Of a DNA stretch of 64,000 nucleotides, positions 44,237 to 51,453 are shown piece after piece. Within the stretch, counting starts at the first letter, position 1; each line of letters starts with the position of its first letter. The translations under genes were made by a program, and so were the position numbers. Source of the DNA: Hydrogenophaga sp. BPS33 (lineage in GTDB: Bacteria; Pseudomonadota; Gammaproteobacteria; Burkholderiales; Burkholderiaceae_C); assembly GCF_009859475.1 (NCBI RefSeq), contig NZ_CP044549.1, positions 2,728,001 through 2,792,000 of the forward strand, read 5' to 3'. The notes under the pieces were generated by a model. That model made no database searches and was not told the DNA's origin. It worked only from the letters and a program-made list of their open reading frames with translations.

Positions 44237-44617
44237 GTGATCACCCGAGAGAACAGGATCGACTATCTTCCGTTCAACAGAAGGCCGAGAATCCGATGGC
44301 CGAACAATGCGCGGGTTGCGTTTTGGGTAGTTCCCAATGTTGAACACTACGAGTATGTTCCCCCGGTGCATGCCGTCAAACGTGCGGGACGGTACGACAA
44401 CCCCGATTTCCCGACGCCGAATATTCCGGTGACGGTCCGTCGAGACTACGGCAACCGAATCGGGTTCTGGCGCATGTTGAAGTCGCTGGACAGATTCGGC
44501 ATCCGTTGCACGGTCAATATCAACATGGCCGTGCTCGATCATTTCCCCGAGGTGCGCGATGCCATGGTGGATCGCAACTGGGATTTCTGTTGCCACGGCA
44601 TGTACAACACGAGGTGA
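44237..44617 (+). pseudogene. N-terminal fragment of a polysaccharide deacetylase (PuuE-like)
   Basis: 126 codons match the start of the polysaccharide-deacetylase/allantoinase family: NNARVAFWVVPNVEHYEY, NPDFPTPNIPVTVRRDYGNRIG, FWRMLKSLDRFGIRCTVNIN, then WDFCCHGMYNTR followed at once by a stop. Full-length relatives continue for about another 170 residues with the catalytic and metal-binding segments. The remainder is absent and a GntR gene begins 44 bases later on the other strand. The gene starts with GTG. It is almost surely non-functional. Confidence 0.75.
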
Positions 44618-44660
44618 GGTGCCGGCGGGCTGACGATCTCGGCCCGGGTGAACGCGCTTC

Positions 44661-45401
44661 TTACCGCACCCCCACGCCCCGCCTCAACCGCGACCGGTAC
44701 GCATACCGATCCCCCGGAAATACACTCGCCGACACCAGAAACGGTTGCTCGTCCCGCCCGTAGTACCAGCGCCGCGAGCGCAGCGCCGGCGCGCCCACTT
44801 CGCAACCCAGGTGCTCGGCTTCTTCGGCACCCAGCGCGATGGCGCGGATCTCCTGGTCGATGCCTTGCACCTCGTGTCCGTGCTCCTGCGCCAGCCATTG
44901 GGCGAACGAGATCTTCACGTTCGCCAGCTGCGCGCTCGTGGGCGCTGACAGGCTGGGCACGTAGTGATGGCTGTACACCGTGGCGGGCGCGCGCGCCTTC
45001 TTGCGGACCGCTTCGAAGCGCACATAACTTTCGCCCAAGCCCAGGCCCAGATCGTTGGCCAGGGCCGGTGTGACCAGCAACTGGGTGCGCGACAGCACCT
45101 TGAGCGGGATGTCCTTGGTGAACTCGAGCACGTCGTCCACCGTGTCGCCCAGCGCTGCAAACGGCGCCTGGCGGGGCGGTACCTGCACGCGGCTGCCAAT
45201 GCCCGGCCGGCGGTCGATCAGCCCCTGCAGTTCGAGTTCGCGCAGCGCACCACGCACCGTGATGCGGCTGACACGGAATTGCTCGCCCAGGCTTTGTTCG
45301 GTCGGCAGCAGACTGCCCGGCGGCAATTCGCCCGACGTGATGCGCTGGAGGAGGTGATCGGCCAGCAACCGGTATTGAGGGACGACATTCCTGGAAGCCA
45401 T
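44661..45401 (-). CDS. GntR/HutC-family regulator with UTRA domain
   Basis: A 246-residue regulator: winged HTH (PQYRLLADHLLQRI, LPTEQSLGEQFRVSRITVRGAL, LELQGLIDRRPGIGSRV) and a UTRA effector domain (SYVRFEAVRKK through RRWYYGRDEQPFLVSAS). It is divergent from the MaoC-Bug-M81 operon and most likely represses it. The ATG at 45401 was chosen since it gives the standard N-terminus. Confidence 0.88.
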   Translation of the reverse strand: MASRNVVPQYRLLADHLLQRITSGELPPGSLLPTEQSLGEQFRVSRITVRGALRELELQGLIDRRPGIGSRVQVPPRQAPFAALGDTVDDVLEFTKDIPLKVLSRTQLLVTPALANDLGLGLGESYVRFEAVRKKARAPATVYSHHYVPSLSAPTSAQLANVKISFAQWLAQEHGHEVQGIDQEIRAIALGAEEAEHLGCEVGAPALRSRRWYYGRDEQPFLVSASVFPGDRYAYRSRLRRGVGVR

Positions 45402-45489
45402 GGCGAGCGATTGTAGGGAGTGAAAATTTGTCGTGCCATTTCGGTGTTGGGCTTCCAATTGTTATAACAATAAGATAAAGTAGTCGTCC

Positions 45490-46548
45490 ATGCCAACTCT
45501 TCACCACAGCGCCTACGCCCGCGACCCCGACGGCCTCCTGCACGAACGCTTCGGCCTGCCTTTCGAAGCCCTGGAAGCGGGCCAGATCTTCGAACACCGC
45601 CCAGGCATCACGTTCTCGCAGCAGGAGAACGTGGACGAAGCGCTCTCCACCTTCAACGCCGCGCAGATCCACACCGACGAAGCCTATGCGGCCCGCACGG
45701 CCTGGCAAGGACCGTTGATGGTGAGCACCTGGACCTTGCAGCGTCTGATCGGCATGACCTGGAAAACCTTCGGCCTGGGACGGCGGCGCATCGAGATCCT
45801 GCACGAGGTGCGCATGAGCACGCCGGTCTTCGCCGGCGACACGCTGTGCGCCCGTACCGAGGTGCTCGCGGTGACAGACGATGCCCGCGTGCGCCTGCGC
45901 ACCGAAGCCTGCAACCAGCGCGGCGACACCGTCGCATGGGCGGACTACACGGTGCGCATGTGGCGCGCCTCGGAGCTGCCCGAGCGCCCCGGCCCGGCGG
46001 TGGACGAAGCGCGCTTCGCCTCTCACGTGGCGGCTGGCCCGCACACCTGGGTGGAAACCTACGGCCTGTGTTTCGAGGATTTGCGCGCGGGCGAGACGTT
46101 CGTGCACGCCTTGCGCCGCACGGTGGAGGCGCACGAGATCGCCGCGATCGCGCGTCGCGCGCTCGAGTGGTCGCCGCAGCACCACGATCTGGCCTGGTGC
46201 GAGGCTTTGGGCGAGTCCGGCTGCGCGATCCCGCAAGCGTGGCTGGTCGGGCTGGCCACGGCGCTGACCACCTTGACCTTGGGCCGGGTCTCGGCCAACC
46301 TGGGCTGGACCGAGGTGCGCTTCCTGCGCGACGCGCGCGCAGGCGACAGCCTGCAGGCGCGCTCGACCATCCGCGAATTGCGCAGCTCGCGCTCAAGGGC
46401 CCACGAAGGCATTGCCCATGTGCACACGACCTTGATGAACGGACAGGCGCAGCCCGTCCTGGATTTTCAGCGCGCGCTGCTCGTGTACCGGCGCGGCTTC
46501 GAGCCCGCGCCGCGCAGCGCGCCAGACCACACCGCCGCGCCGATCTGA
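45490..46548 (+). CDS. MaoC-family double-hotdog dehydratase
   Basis: A 352-residue protein with two hotdog halves (about residues 20-160 and 180-330). The first includes FNAAQIHTDEAYA then LMVSTWTLQRL, resembling the hydratase Asp/His region; the second has VHALRRTVEAHEI. It resembles mesaconyl-CoA hydratase and other tandem MaoC enzymes. It is first in an operon with a Bug receptor and an M81-type metallopeptidase-like protein. Substrate unknown. Confidence 0.8.
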   Translation: MPTLHHSAYARDPDGLLHERFGLPFEALEAGQIFEHRPGITFSQQENVDEALSTFNAAQIHTDEAYAARTAWQGPLMVSTWTLQRLIGMTWKTFGLGRRRIEILHEVRMSTPVFAGDTLCARTEVLAVTDDARVRLRTEACNQRGDTVAWADYTVRMWRASELPERPGPAVDEARFASHVAAGPHTWVETYGLCFEDLRAGETFVHALRRTVEAHEIAAIARRALEWSPQHHDLAWCEALGESGCAIPQAWLVGLATALTTLTLGRVSANLGWTEVRFLRDARAGDSLQARSTIRELRSSRSRAHEGIAHVHTTLMNGQAQPVLDFQRALLVYRRGFEPAPRSAPDHTAAPI

Positions 46549-46586
46549 TCTCCCTTGCTCCACACCAATTGAAGAAAGGAATTTCC

Positions 46587-47570
46587 ATGCAATGCTTTAA
46601 AACGATGCTGGCCGCCCTGTTGTGGGGTGTCTGCCAACTGGTGGCCGCACAGTCGCCATCCATCGCCGGTCCGGTGTCGCTGGTCGTGCCCTATCCGGCG
46701 GGCGGGGCCAGCGACATCACGGCCCGCATCTTCGCCGAGCCGATCGGCAAGGAGCTGAAGACCACGGTGGTGGTCGAGAACATCGCAGGCGCCACCGGTG
46801 GCATCGCGGTGCAGAAAATGCTCAGCGCGCCAGCCGACGGGCGCATGTTCTTCCAGGGCTCGCAGAACGAGGTGTTCCTGCCGCCGCTCACGATCAAGAG
46901 CACGCGCTACCAGATCTCGGACTTCGAGGTCGTGCACCCGATCACCACCACGCGTCTCGTGCTCGTGGTCCGCAAGGGCTTGCCGGTGCAGAACCTGCAG
47001 GAGTGGATGAACCTGGCGCGGACCCGAAGCGCGAGCGAGCCGCTGACCTACGGCAGTCCGGGCGTGGGTTCGCTCTACCATCTGCTGCCCGACAGCATGG
47101 GCAAGCTGATGTCGACCAACTTCAACCACATCCCGTACAAGGGCGGCGCGCCGCTGATGCAGGACCTGCTGGGCGATCGGATCGACTTCACCGTCATGGC
47201 CTTCTCCACCACCATGCTGCCCGCCGTGCAGGCCGGTCACTACCGCATCATCGCGAACCTGTCCAAGGACAAGCCGCGCGAGCTGGCCCACCTGCCCAGT
47301 GTGTCCGAGCTGCCGGTGTTCAAGGACGTGGACTACGCCGGCAACGCCGCGTACTACGTGAGGAAGGGCACGCCGCCCGCGATCCGGCAATTGCTCAACA
47401 CCGCGATCGGCAATGCCGTGGCCTCGCCCGAGGTGATCAAGGCCCTGGAAGCCGATGGACGCCGCGTGCCACCGCGCATGTCGATCGCCGAGGCCGAACG
47501 CTTCTACCAGTCGGAACTGGCGCGCTACAAATCGGTGGTGAGCATCACCGGCTTCCAACCCATCGATTGA
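46587..47570 (+). CDS. Bug-type tripartite tricarboxylate transporter receptor
   Basis: A 327-residue receptor with signal peptide MQCFKTMLAALLWGVCQLVA (cleavage near AAQ) and the family motifs SLVVPYPAGGASDITAR, NIAGATGG and IPYKGGAPLMQDL. AAAGGA lies before the ATG. It is encoded between the MaoC-type hydratase and the M81-family protein and probably supplies their substrate. Confidence 0.9.
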   Translation: MQCFKTMLAALLWGVCQLVAAQSPSIAGPVSLVVPYPAGGASDITARIFAEPIGKELKTTVVVENIAGATGGIAVQKMLSAPADGRMFFQGSQNEVFLPPLTIKSTRYQISDFEVVHPITTTRLVLVVRKGLPVQNLQEWMNLARTRSASEPLTYGSPGVGSLYHLLPDSMGKLMSTNFNHIPYKGGAPLMQDLLGDRIDFTVMAFSTTMLPAVQAGHYRIIANLSKDKPRELAHLPSVSELPVFKDVDYAGNAAYYVRKGTPPAIRQLLNTAIGNAVASPEVIKALEADGRRVPPRMSIAEAERFYQSELARYKSVVSITGFQPID

Positions 47571-47588
47571 TCCCGGAGTCGCTCTTCA

Positions 47589-49067
47589 ATGCCACGCATC
47601 GCCGTCGCCGGCTTTCAACACGAGACCAATTCGTTCACCGACCACCGCGCCGACTACGCCTATTTCTGTCTGCACCGAGACCGGCCACCGCTGGTGCGCG
47701 GCGATGGGGTGATCGAAGCCCTGCGCCATGGCACCTATGGGCTGTCGGGCTTTCTCGACGCCGCCCAAGCCGACTGGACCCTGGTGCCTCTGGTGTGGGC
47801 CAGCGGCGGCGCGGGCGGGCCGGTGACCGATGACGCGTTCGAGCGCATCGTGGGCGAGATGGTGCAGCGGCTGGTCGGTGCGGGCCCGCTGGATGGCGTG
47901 TACCTCGACCTGCACGGGGCGATGGTGACCGAGAGCCTGGACGATGCCGAAGGCGAGCTGCTGCGCCGCGTGCGCGACGTGGTCGGGCCGCGCGTACCGG
48001 TCGTGGTCAGCCTGGACTACCACGCCAACGTGTCCGACGAGATGGTGCAGGGCTGCGACGGTATGGTGGTGTTCCGGACCTATCCGCACATCGACCGGCC
48101 CGAGACCGGCGCGCGCGCGGCGCACATCCTCGCGCGCTTGCTGCGCGAAGGCCGGCCCGCGGGGCGTGCTCTGCGCAAGACGCCATTCCTGCTGCCGATC
48201 GACTTCCAGTGCACGCTGGTCGAGCCCAGCCGTTCCATCGTGGCGTGGCAGCCGCCGGCCGATGTGATCAACGCCAGCTATGCTGCGGGTTTCCCGCCTT
48301 CGGATACGTTCGCCTGCGGCCCGGCGGTCATGGTGCACGCGCGCACCCAGGCCGACGCCGACCGGGTGGCCGATGCGTACCTCGACTTCGTGCTGCAACG
48401 CGAGCAGGCCTTCGCCGCCACGTTCTGGCCGTTGAACCAGGGGGTGGAGGAGGCGATCGAGCGCGCGCGCACCGCGAAACGCCCCGTCGTCATCGCCGAT
48501 ACGCAGGACAACCCGGGCGCGGGCGGCAGTGGGAACACCACCGGGCTTTTGCACGCCCTGCACGCGAGACAGGCGCAGGGTGTGCTCATGGGCTACTTCT
48601 TCGACGCCGAGGCCGCCCGCCGCGCATGCGAAGCCGGCGAGGGTGCGCGCTTGCCGCTCTCGCTGGGTATGGGCCTGCCTTTCCAGGCCGAATTCGACGT
48701 GCTGCGCTGTGCGGATGGCCCGTTCCGCTACACCGGCGCGGTCGCGGGCAACGTGGTGGCGGACCTCGGCCCGATGGCCCTGTTGCGCACGGGCGGCATC
48801 GAGATCGCGGTGAGCTCGCGCAACGTGCAGGCCTACGACGCGGCGCCCTTCGAGCGGCTCGGCGCCGATCCGGCGGCCGCGCGCATCCTCGTGCTCAAGA
48901 GCTCGTGCCACTTTCGTGCGGTGTTCGAACCGATGGCCGAGTGCGTGATGACGGTGCTCTCGCCGGGCGGTTACCAACCCGACCCGACCGCTAGCGATTA
49001 CCGGCGCTTGCGCGAAGGGGTGCGGCGTCTGCCTACCAACCTTGCAGCTCAGAAGGTGTTGACGTAG
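47589..49067 (+). CDS. M81-family metallopeptidase-like protein (MlrC-like)
   Basis: A 492-residue protein of the MlrC/M81 family. Metal-site motifs are AGFQHETNSF near the N-terminus, DLHGAMV, SLDYHANVSDEM and a C-terminal ADTQDNPGAGGSGNTTG segment. MlrC processes linearised microcystin, but most relatives lie in amide or amino-acid catabolic clusters and have unknown substrates. It is third in the operon after the Bug receptor, 18 bases apart. Confidence 0.85.
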   Translation: MPRIAVAGFQHETNSFTDHRADYAYFCLHRDRPPLVRGDGVIEALRHGTYGLSGFLDAAQADWTLVPLVWASGGAGGPVTDDAFERIVGEMVQRLVGAGPLDGVYLDLHGAMVTESLDDAEGELLRRVRDVVGPRVPVVVSLDYHANVSDEMVQGCDGMVVFRTYPHIDRPETGARAAHILARLLREGRPAGRALRKTPFLLPIDFQCTLVEPSRSIVAWQPPADVINASYAAGFPPSDTFACGPAVMVHARTQADADRVADAYLDFVLQREQAFAATFWPLNQGVEEAIERARTAKRPVVIADTQDNPGAGGSGNTTGLLHALHARQAQGVLMGYFFDAEAARRACEAGEGARLPLSLGMGLPFQAEFDVLRCADGPFRYTGAVAGNVVADLGPMALLRTGGIEIAVSSRNVQAYDAAPFERLGADPAAARILVLKSSCHFRAVFEPMAECVMTVLSPGGYQPDPTASDYRRLREGVRRLPTNLAAQKVLT

Positions 49068-49091
49068 TATGTCCAATATTTTCGACATACT
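49066..49091. promoter_or_regulatory. Palindromic operator of the toxin-antitoxin pair
   Basis: AGTATGTC (49066-49073) and GACATACT (49084-49091) form perfect 8-bp arms 10 bases apart, ending 11 bases before the HTH gene start. The AT-rich spacer is a good place for a -10 box. Autorepression by the HTH protein is inferred from the position. Confidence 0.65.
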
Positions 49092-49102
49092 TTGGTGCTG
49101 CA

Positions 49103-49594
49103 ATGAATCTCATCGACATTGGCCATGCCGTACGGGAGCGGCGTTCTACGCTGGGCCTGTCCCAGGCGCAGTTGGCGCACCTGAGTGGCTTGTCGCGCCA
49201 AACCTTGGTGGGTCTGGAAAACGGCACGCTGAGTGACCTGGGGGTCAACCGCGCTGGTCAGGTGATGGCTGTGCTGGGTTTGGACAGTCCCAAGCCGGAT
49301 ACGCTGACACGGCGCAAGAAGCGCGGCCTGTGGATGGCAGCCAAGACGGCCAGTGTCAGCTATGCGCGGGAGCTGGGCCCCGACGCGCTTGAGAAGGCCC
49401 TGGCGAGCGGAGAAGTGTCGCCGCCATTTGCCCCGCACTTGACCCACTTGCTTGACGAAGCGCCTGTATCGATTGTCGTGATGGCCGTGGAGGAGACGGC
49501 CTCGCGGGCGCATGTGCCACCTCGGCAAATCTGGCGCAACGTGGCGAAGCTGGCCGAATCCTTGTCCGTGCACCGACGGGCGTTGTGGGCATGA
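49103..49594 (+). CDS. HTH (Xre-type) antitoxin-like regulator
   Basis: A 163-residue protein with an N-terminal Cro/Xre helix-turn-helix (LSQAQLAHLSGLSRQTLVGLENG) and an unassigned C-terminal part. Its stop overlaps the start of a nucleotidyltransferase gene (ATGA), and a strong palindrome lies at its promoter. The layout is that of a type IV AbiE-like system, where the first protein is antitoxin and autorepressor. The HTH type differs from classic AbiEi, so this is a variant pairing. Confidence 0.8.
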   Translation: MNLIDIGHAVRERRSTLGLSQAQLAHLSGLSRQTLVGLENGTLSDLGVNRAGQVMAVLGLDSPKPDTLTRRKKRGLWMAAKTASVSYARELGPDALEKALASGEVSPPFAPHLTHLLDEAPVSIVVMAVEETASRAHVPPRQIWRNVAKLAESLSVHRRALWA

Positions 49595-50247
49595 AGCCCC
49601 GGTCACTGCCCGGTGGGGCCTGGAAAAAGCTATTCCCTCGGGCCTTGGCGCTGATCGACGAGATCGGCCAATACGGTGGGCTTGCCGATCCGTTCTGGAC
49701 CTTGGGTGGCGGGACCGTGCTGATGTTTCGCTATCGCCATCGGCTGAGCAAGGATATCGACATCTTCGTACCCGATCCGCAATACCTCGGATTTGTCACG
49801 CCGCGGCTGAGCGACACCGCGGCGGACCTGACGCAGGACTACACCGAGCAGCCCGGCTCCTTCGTCAAGCTGCAGTTTGAGGAAGGTGAGATCGACTTCG
49901 TGGCCTCCCCCAACTTGCTGGCCGATGCATGGGAAGCCTGGGACATCGGTGGCCGCTCCGTGAAGGTAGAGACAGCCGCTGAAATCATTGCCAAGAAGAT
50001 GTACCACCGCGGTGACCGGGCCACCGCGCGCGATCTGTTCGACTTCGCGCTCGTGATCGAGCGCGAGCCCCAGCAGCTTTTGACGGCAAACCCGTTCATG
50101 TTGCGCCACCGAGAAGCCTTCCTGTCCCAGGTCCGGCAGCCCCATGCCAGCATGCGCGCCGCGTTCGACGCCATCGCTACGCTGGACTACGCGCCGAGCT
50201 TCGACCATTGCGCGTCGGTGGTCGAAGAGTTCCTGGTCGGTGTGTAG
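49591..50247 (+). CDS. AbiEii/AbiGii-type nucleotidyltransferase toxin-like protein
   Basis: A 218-residue DUF1814-type nucleotidyltransferase: WTLGGGTVLMFRYRHRLSKDIDIF carries the GG...DxD nucleotidyltransferase pattern (cut here across its length), then EIDFVASP, and VETAAEIIAKKMYHRGDRATARDLFDF with the conserved Lys and RDLFD motif. Such proteins transfer nucleotides to tRNA or other targets and arrest growth in abortive infection. The ATG at 49591 is coupled to the HTH gene. Confidence 0.82.
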   Translation: MKPRSLPGGAWKKLFPRALALIDEIGQYGGLADPFWTLGGGTVLMFRYRHRLSKDIDIFVPDPQYLGFVTPRLSDTAADLTQDYTEQPGSFVKLQFEEGEIDFVASPNLLADAWEAWDIGGRSVKVETAAEIIAKKMYHRGDRATARDLFDFALVIEREPQQLLTANPFMLRHREAFLSQVRQPHASMRAAFDAIATLDYAPSFDHCASVVEEFLVGV

Positions 50248-50272
50248 GCATCAACGGCCGTGGCCCTCAGGC

Positions 50273-50941
50273 TCAGGCCGCGAACTTCAGGACGAAGAGG
50301 GCCGCCAACACCGAGACCGCCGCCGCCGTGGCCGAGATCGCGGCGGCGAGCACCGCGATCTGATGGCCCTGAGACGCAGACTGCTGGATGACAACGGGCG
50401 ACGCCGCACCGGCGGTGCTTGCGCCCGTTGCCTTCGGCGCCGTGCCGACGTCCCGTGCAGCCGTGGCCGAGGACTCCGCGGCTTTGCCATCGGCCTTGCC
50501 CGCGCCCGAGAGCTCGTTGGCAAAGCGCGTGAAGAAGTCGTCCGACATGCGCTTGGTCACGCCGTCGATCAGCCGTGCGCCCACTTGCGCCAGGCGCCCG
50601 CCCACCTGGGCTTGCGCGCTGTAGCGCAGGCGCGTGCCGCCCTCGACATCGTCGAGACTCACCTGGGCCGTGCCCTTGCCGAAGCCGGCCACCCCACCCG
50701 AACCTTCGAACGACATCGCATACGAGGTCGGTGGCACCATGTCGCTCAGTTGCAGCTTGCCGTTGAAGCGCGCACGCACGGGGCCCACGGTCATCTGCAT
50801 CGCCACGCGGAATTTGTGCTCGCCGTCCGCTTCGAAGGTGTCGCAACCGGGGATGCAGCGCTGCAGCACGGCCGGGTCGTTGAGGGCGCGCCAGACGTCG
50901 CTGCGCGGCACGGGAAGAATTTTTTCGCCTTGGATTTCCAT
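50273..50941 (-). CDS. CoxG-like SRPBCC-fold protein
   Basis: A 222-residue protein: an N-terminal SRPBCC/CoxG domain (PVPRSDVWRALNDPAVLQRC, IPGCDTF, VGGRLAQVGARLIDG), an Ala-rich linker and a C-terminal hydrophobic helix (IAVLAAAISATAAAVSVLAA) likely anchoring it to the membrane. CoxG recruits CO dehydrogenase to the membrane; homologues accompany many molybdenum hydroxylases. It closes the operon that follows on this strand. Confidence 0.85.
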   Translation of the reverse strand: MEIQGEKILPVPRSDVWRALNDPAVLQRCIPGCDTFEADGEHKFRVAMQMTVGPVRARFNGKLQLSDMVPPTSYAMSFEGSGGVAGFGKGTAQVSLDDVEGGTRLRYSAQAQVGGRLAQVGARLIDGVTKRMSDDFFTRFANELSGAGKADGKAAESSATAARDVGTAPKATGASTAGAASPVVIQQSASQGHQIAVLAAAISATAAAVSVLAALFVLKFAA

Positions 50942-50955
50942 GGTGTTCTTTTCTT

Positions 50956-51453
50956 TCAGGAGGCGTTGGCGTTGGAAGCAGCCCGCATGCGCAGGCCGGC
51001 CAGCTGCACGGCCTTGATGATTTCGGGGTACGCGCCGCAACGGCAGAGGTTGCCCGCGAGGTAGTGGCGGATCTCATGCTCGGACGGGTCGGGGTTCTGC
51101 GCCAGCAACTGGCGCGACATCAGGATGAAGCCCGGCGTGCAGAAGCCGCACTGGAACGCGCCCGCGTCGATGAAGGCCTGCTGCACCGGGTCGAGCTCGC
51201 CGTCTTTTTCCAGGCTTTCCACGGTGGCGACGTTGCAACCGTCGGCGTGCATCGCGGGGTAGATGCAGCCGGTGACGGCCTTGCCGTCGACCACCACGGT
51301 GCAGCAGCCGCACAGGCCTTGCCCGCAGCTCTCGCGCGCGCCGTGCAGGCCGCAGTCGCGCACGACTTCCACCAGGGTGTTGTAGGCCTCGACGTGTCGG
51401 GCCACGGGCTCGCCGTTGAGGCGGAACTGGATCAGGGTGCTGGTGGTGCTCAT
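50956..51453 (-). CDS. Molybdenum hydroxylase [2Fe-2S] subunit (CoxS-like)
   Basis: A 165-residue two-cluster iron-sulphur protein. The plant-type cluster is in CGQGLCGCCTVVVDGKAVTGC; the second, helical cluster in QCGFCTPGFI and NLCRCGAYPEI. It carries electrons from the Mo subunit to FAD. Its ATG overlaps the stop of the large subunit by four bases. Confidence 0.93.
   Translation of the reverse strand: MSTTSTLIQFRLNGEPVARHVEAYNTLVEVVRDCGLHGARESCGQGLCGCCTVVVDGKAVTGCIYPAMHADGCNVATVESLEKDGELDPVQQAFIDAGAFQCGFCTPGFILMSRQLLAQNPDPSEHEIRHYLAGNLCRCGAYPEIIKAVQLAGLRMRAASNANAS

Noticed and set aside
49049..49060. CTCAGAAGGTGT near the M81 gene end equals the tip of the 3444 element
   Set aside because: Only 12 bases match and no second arm follows; may be chance within coding sequence.
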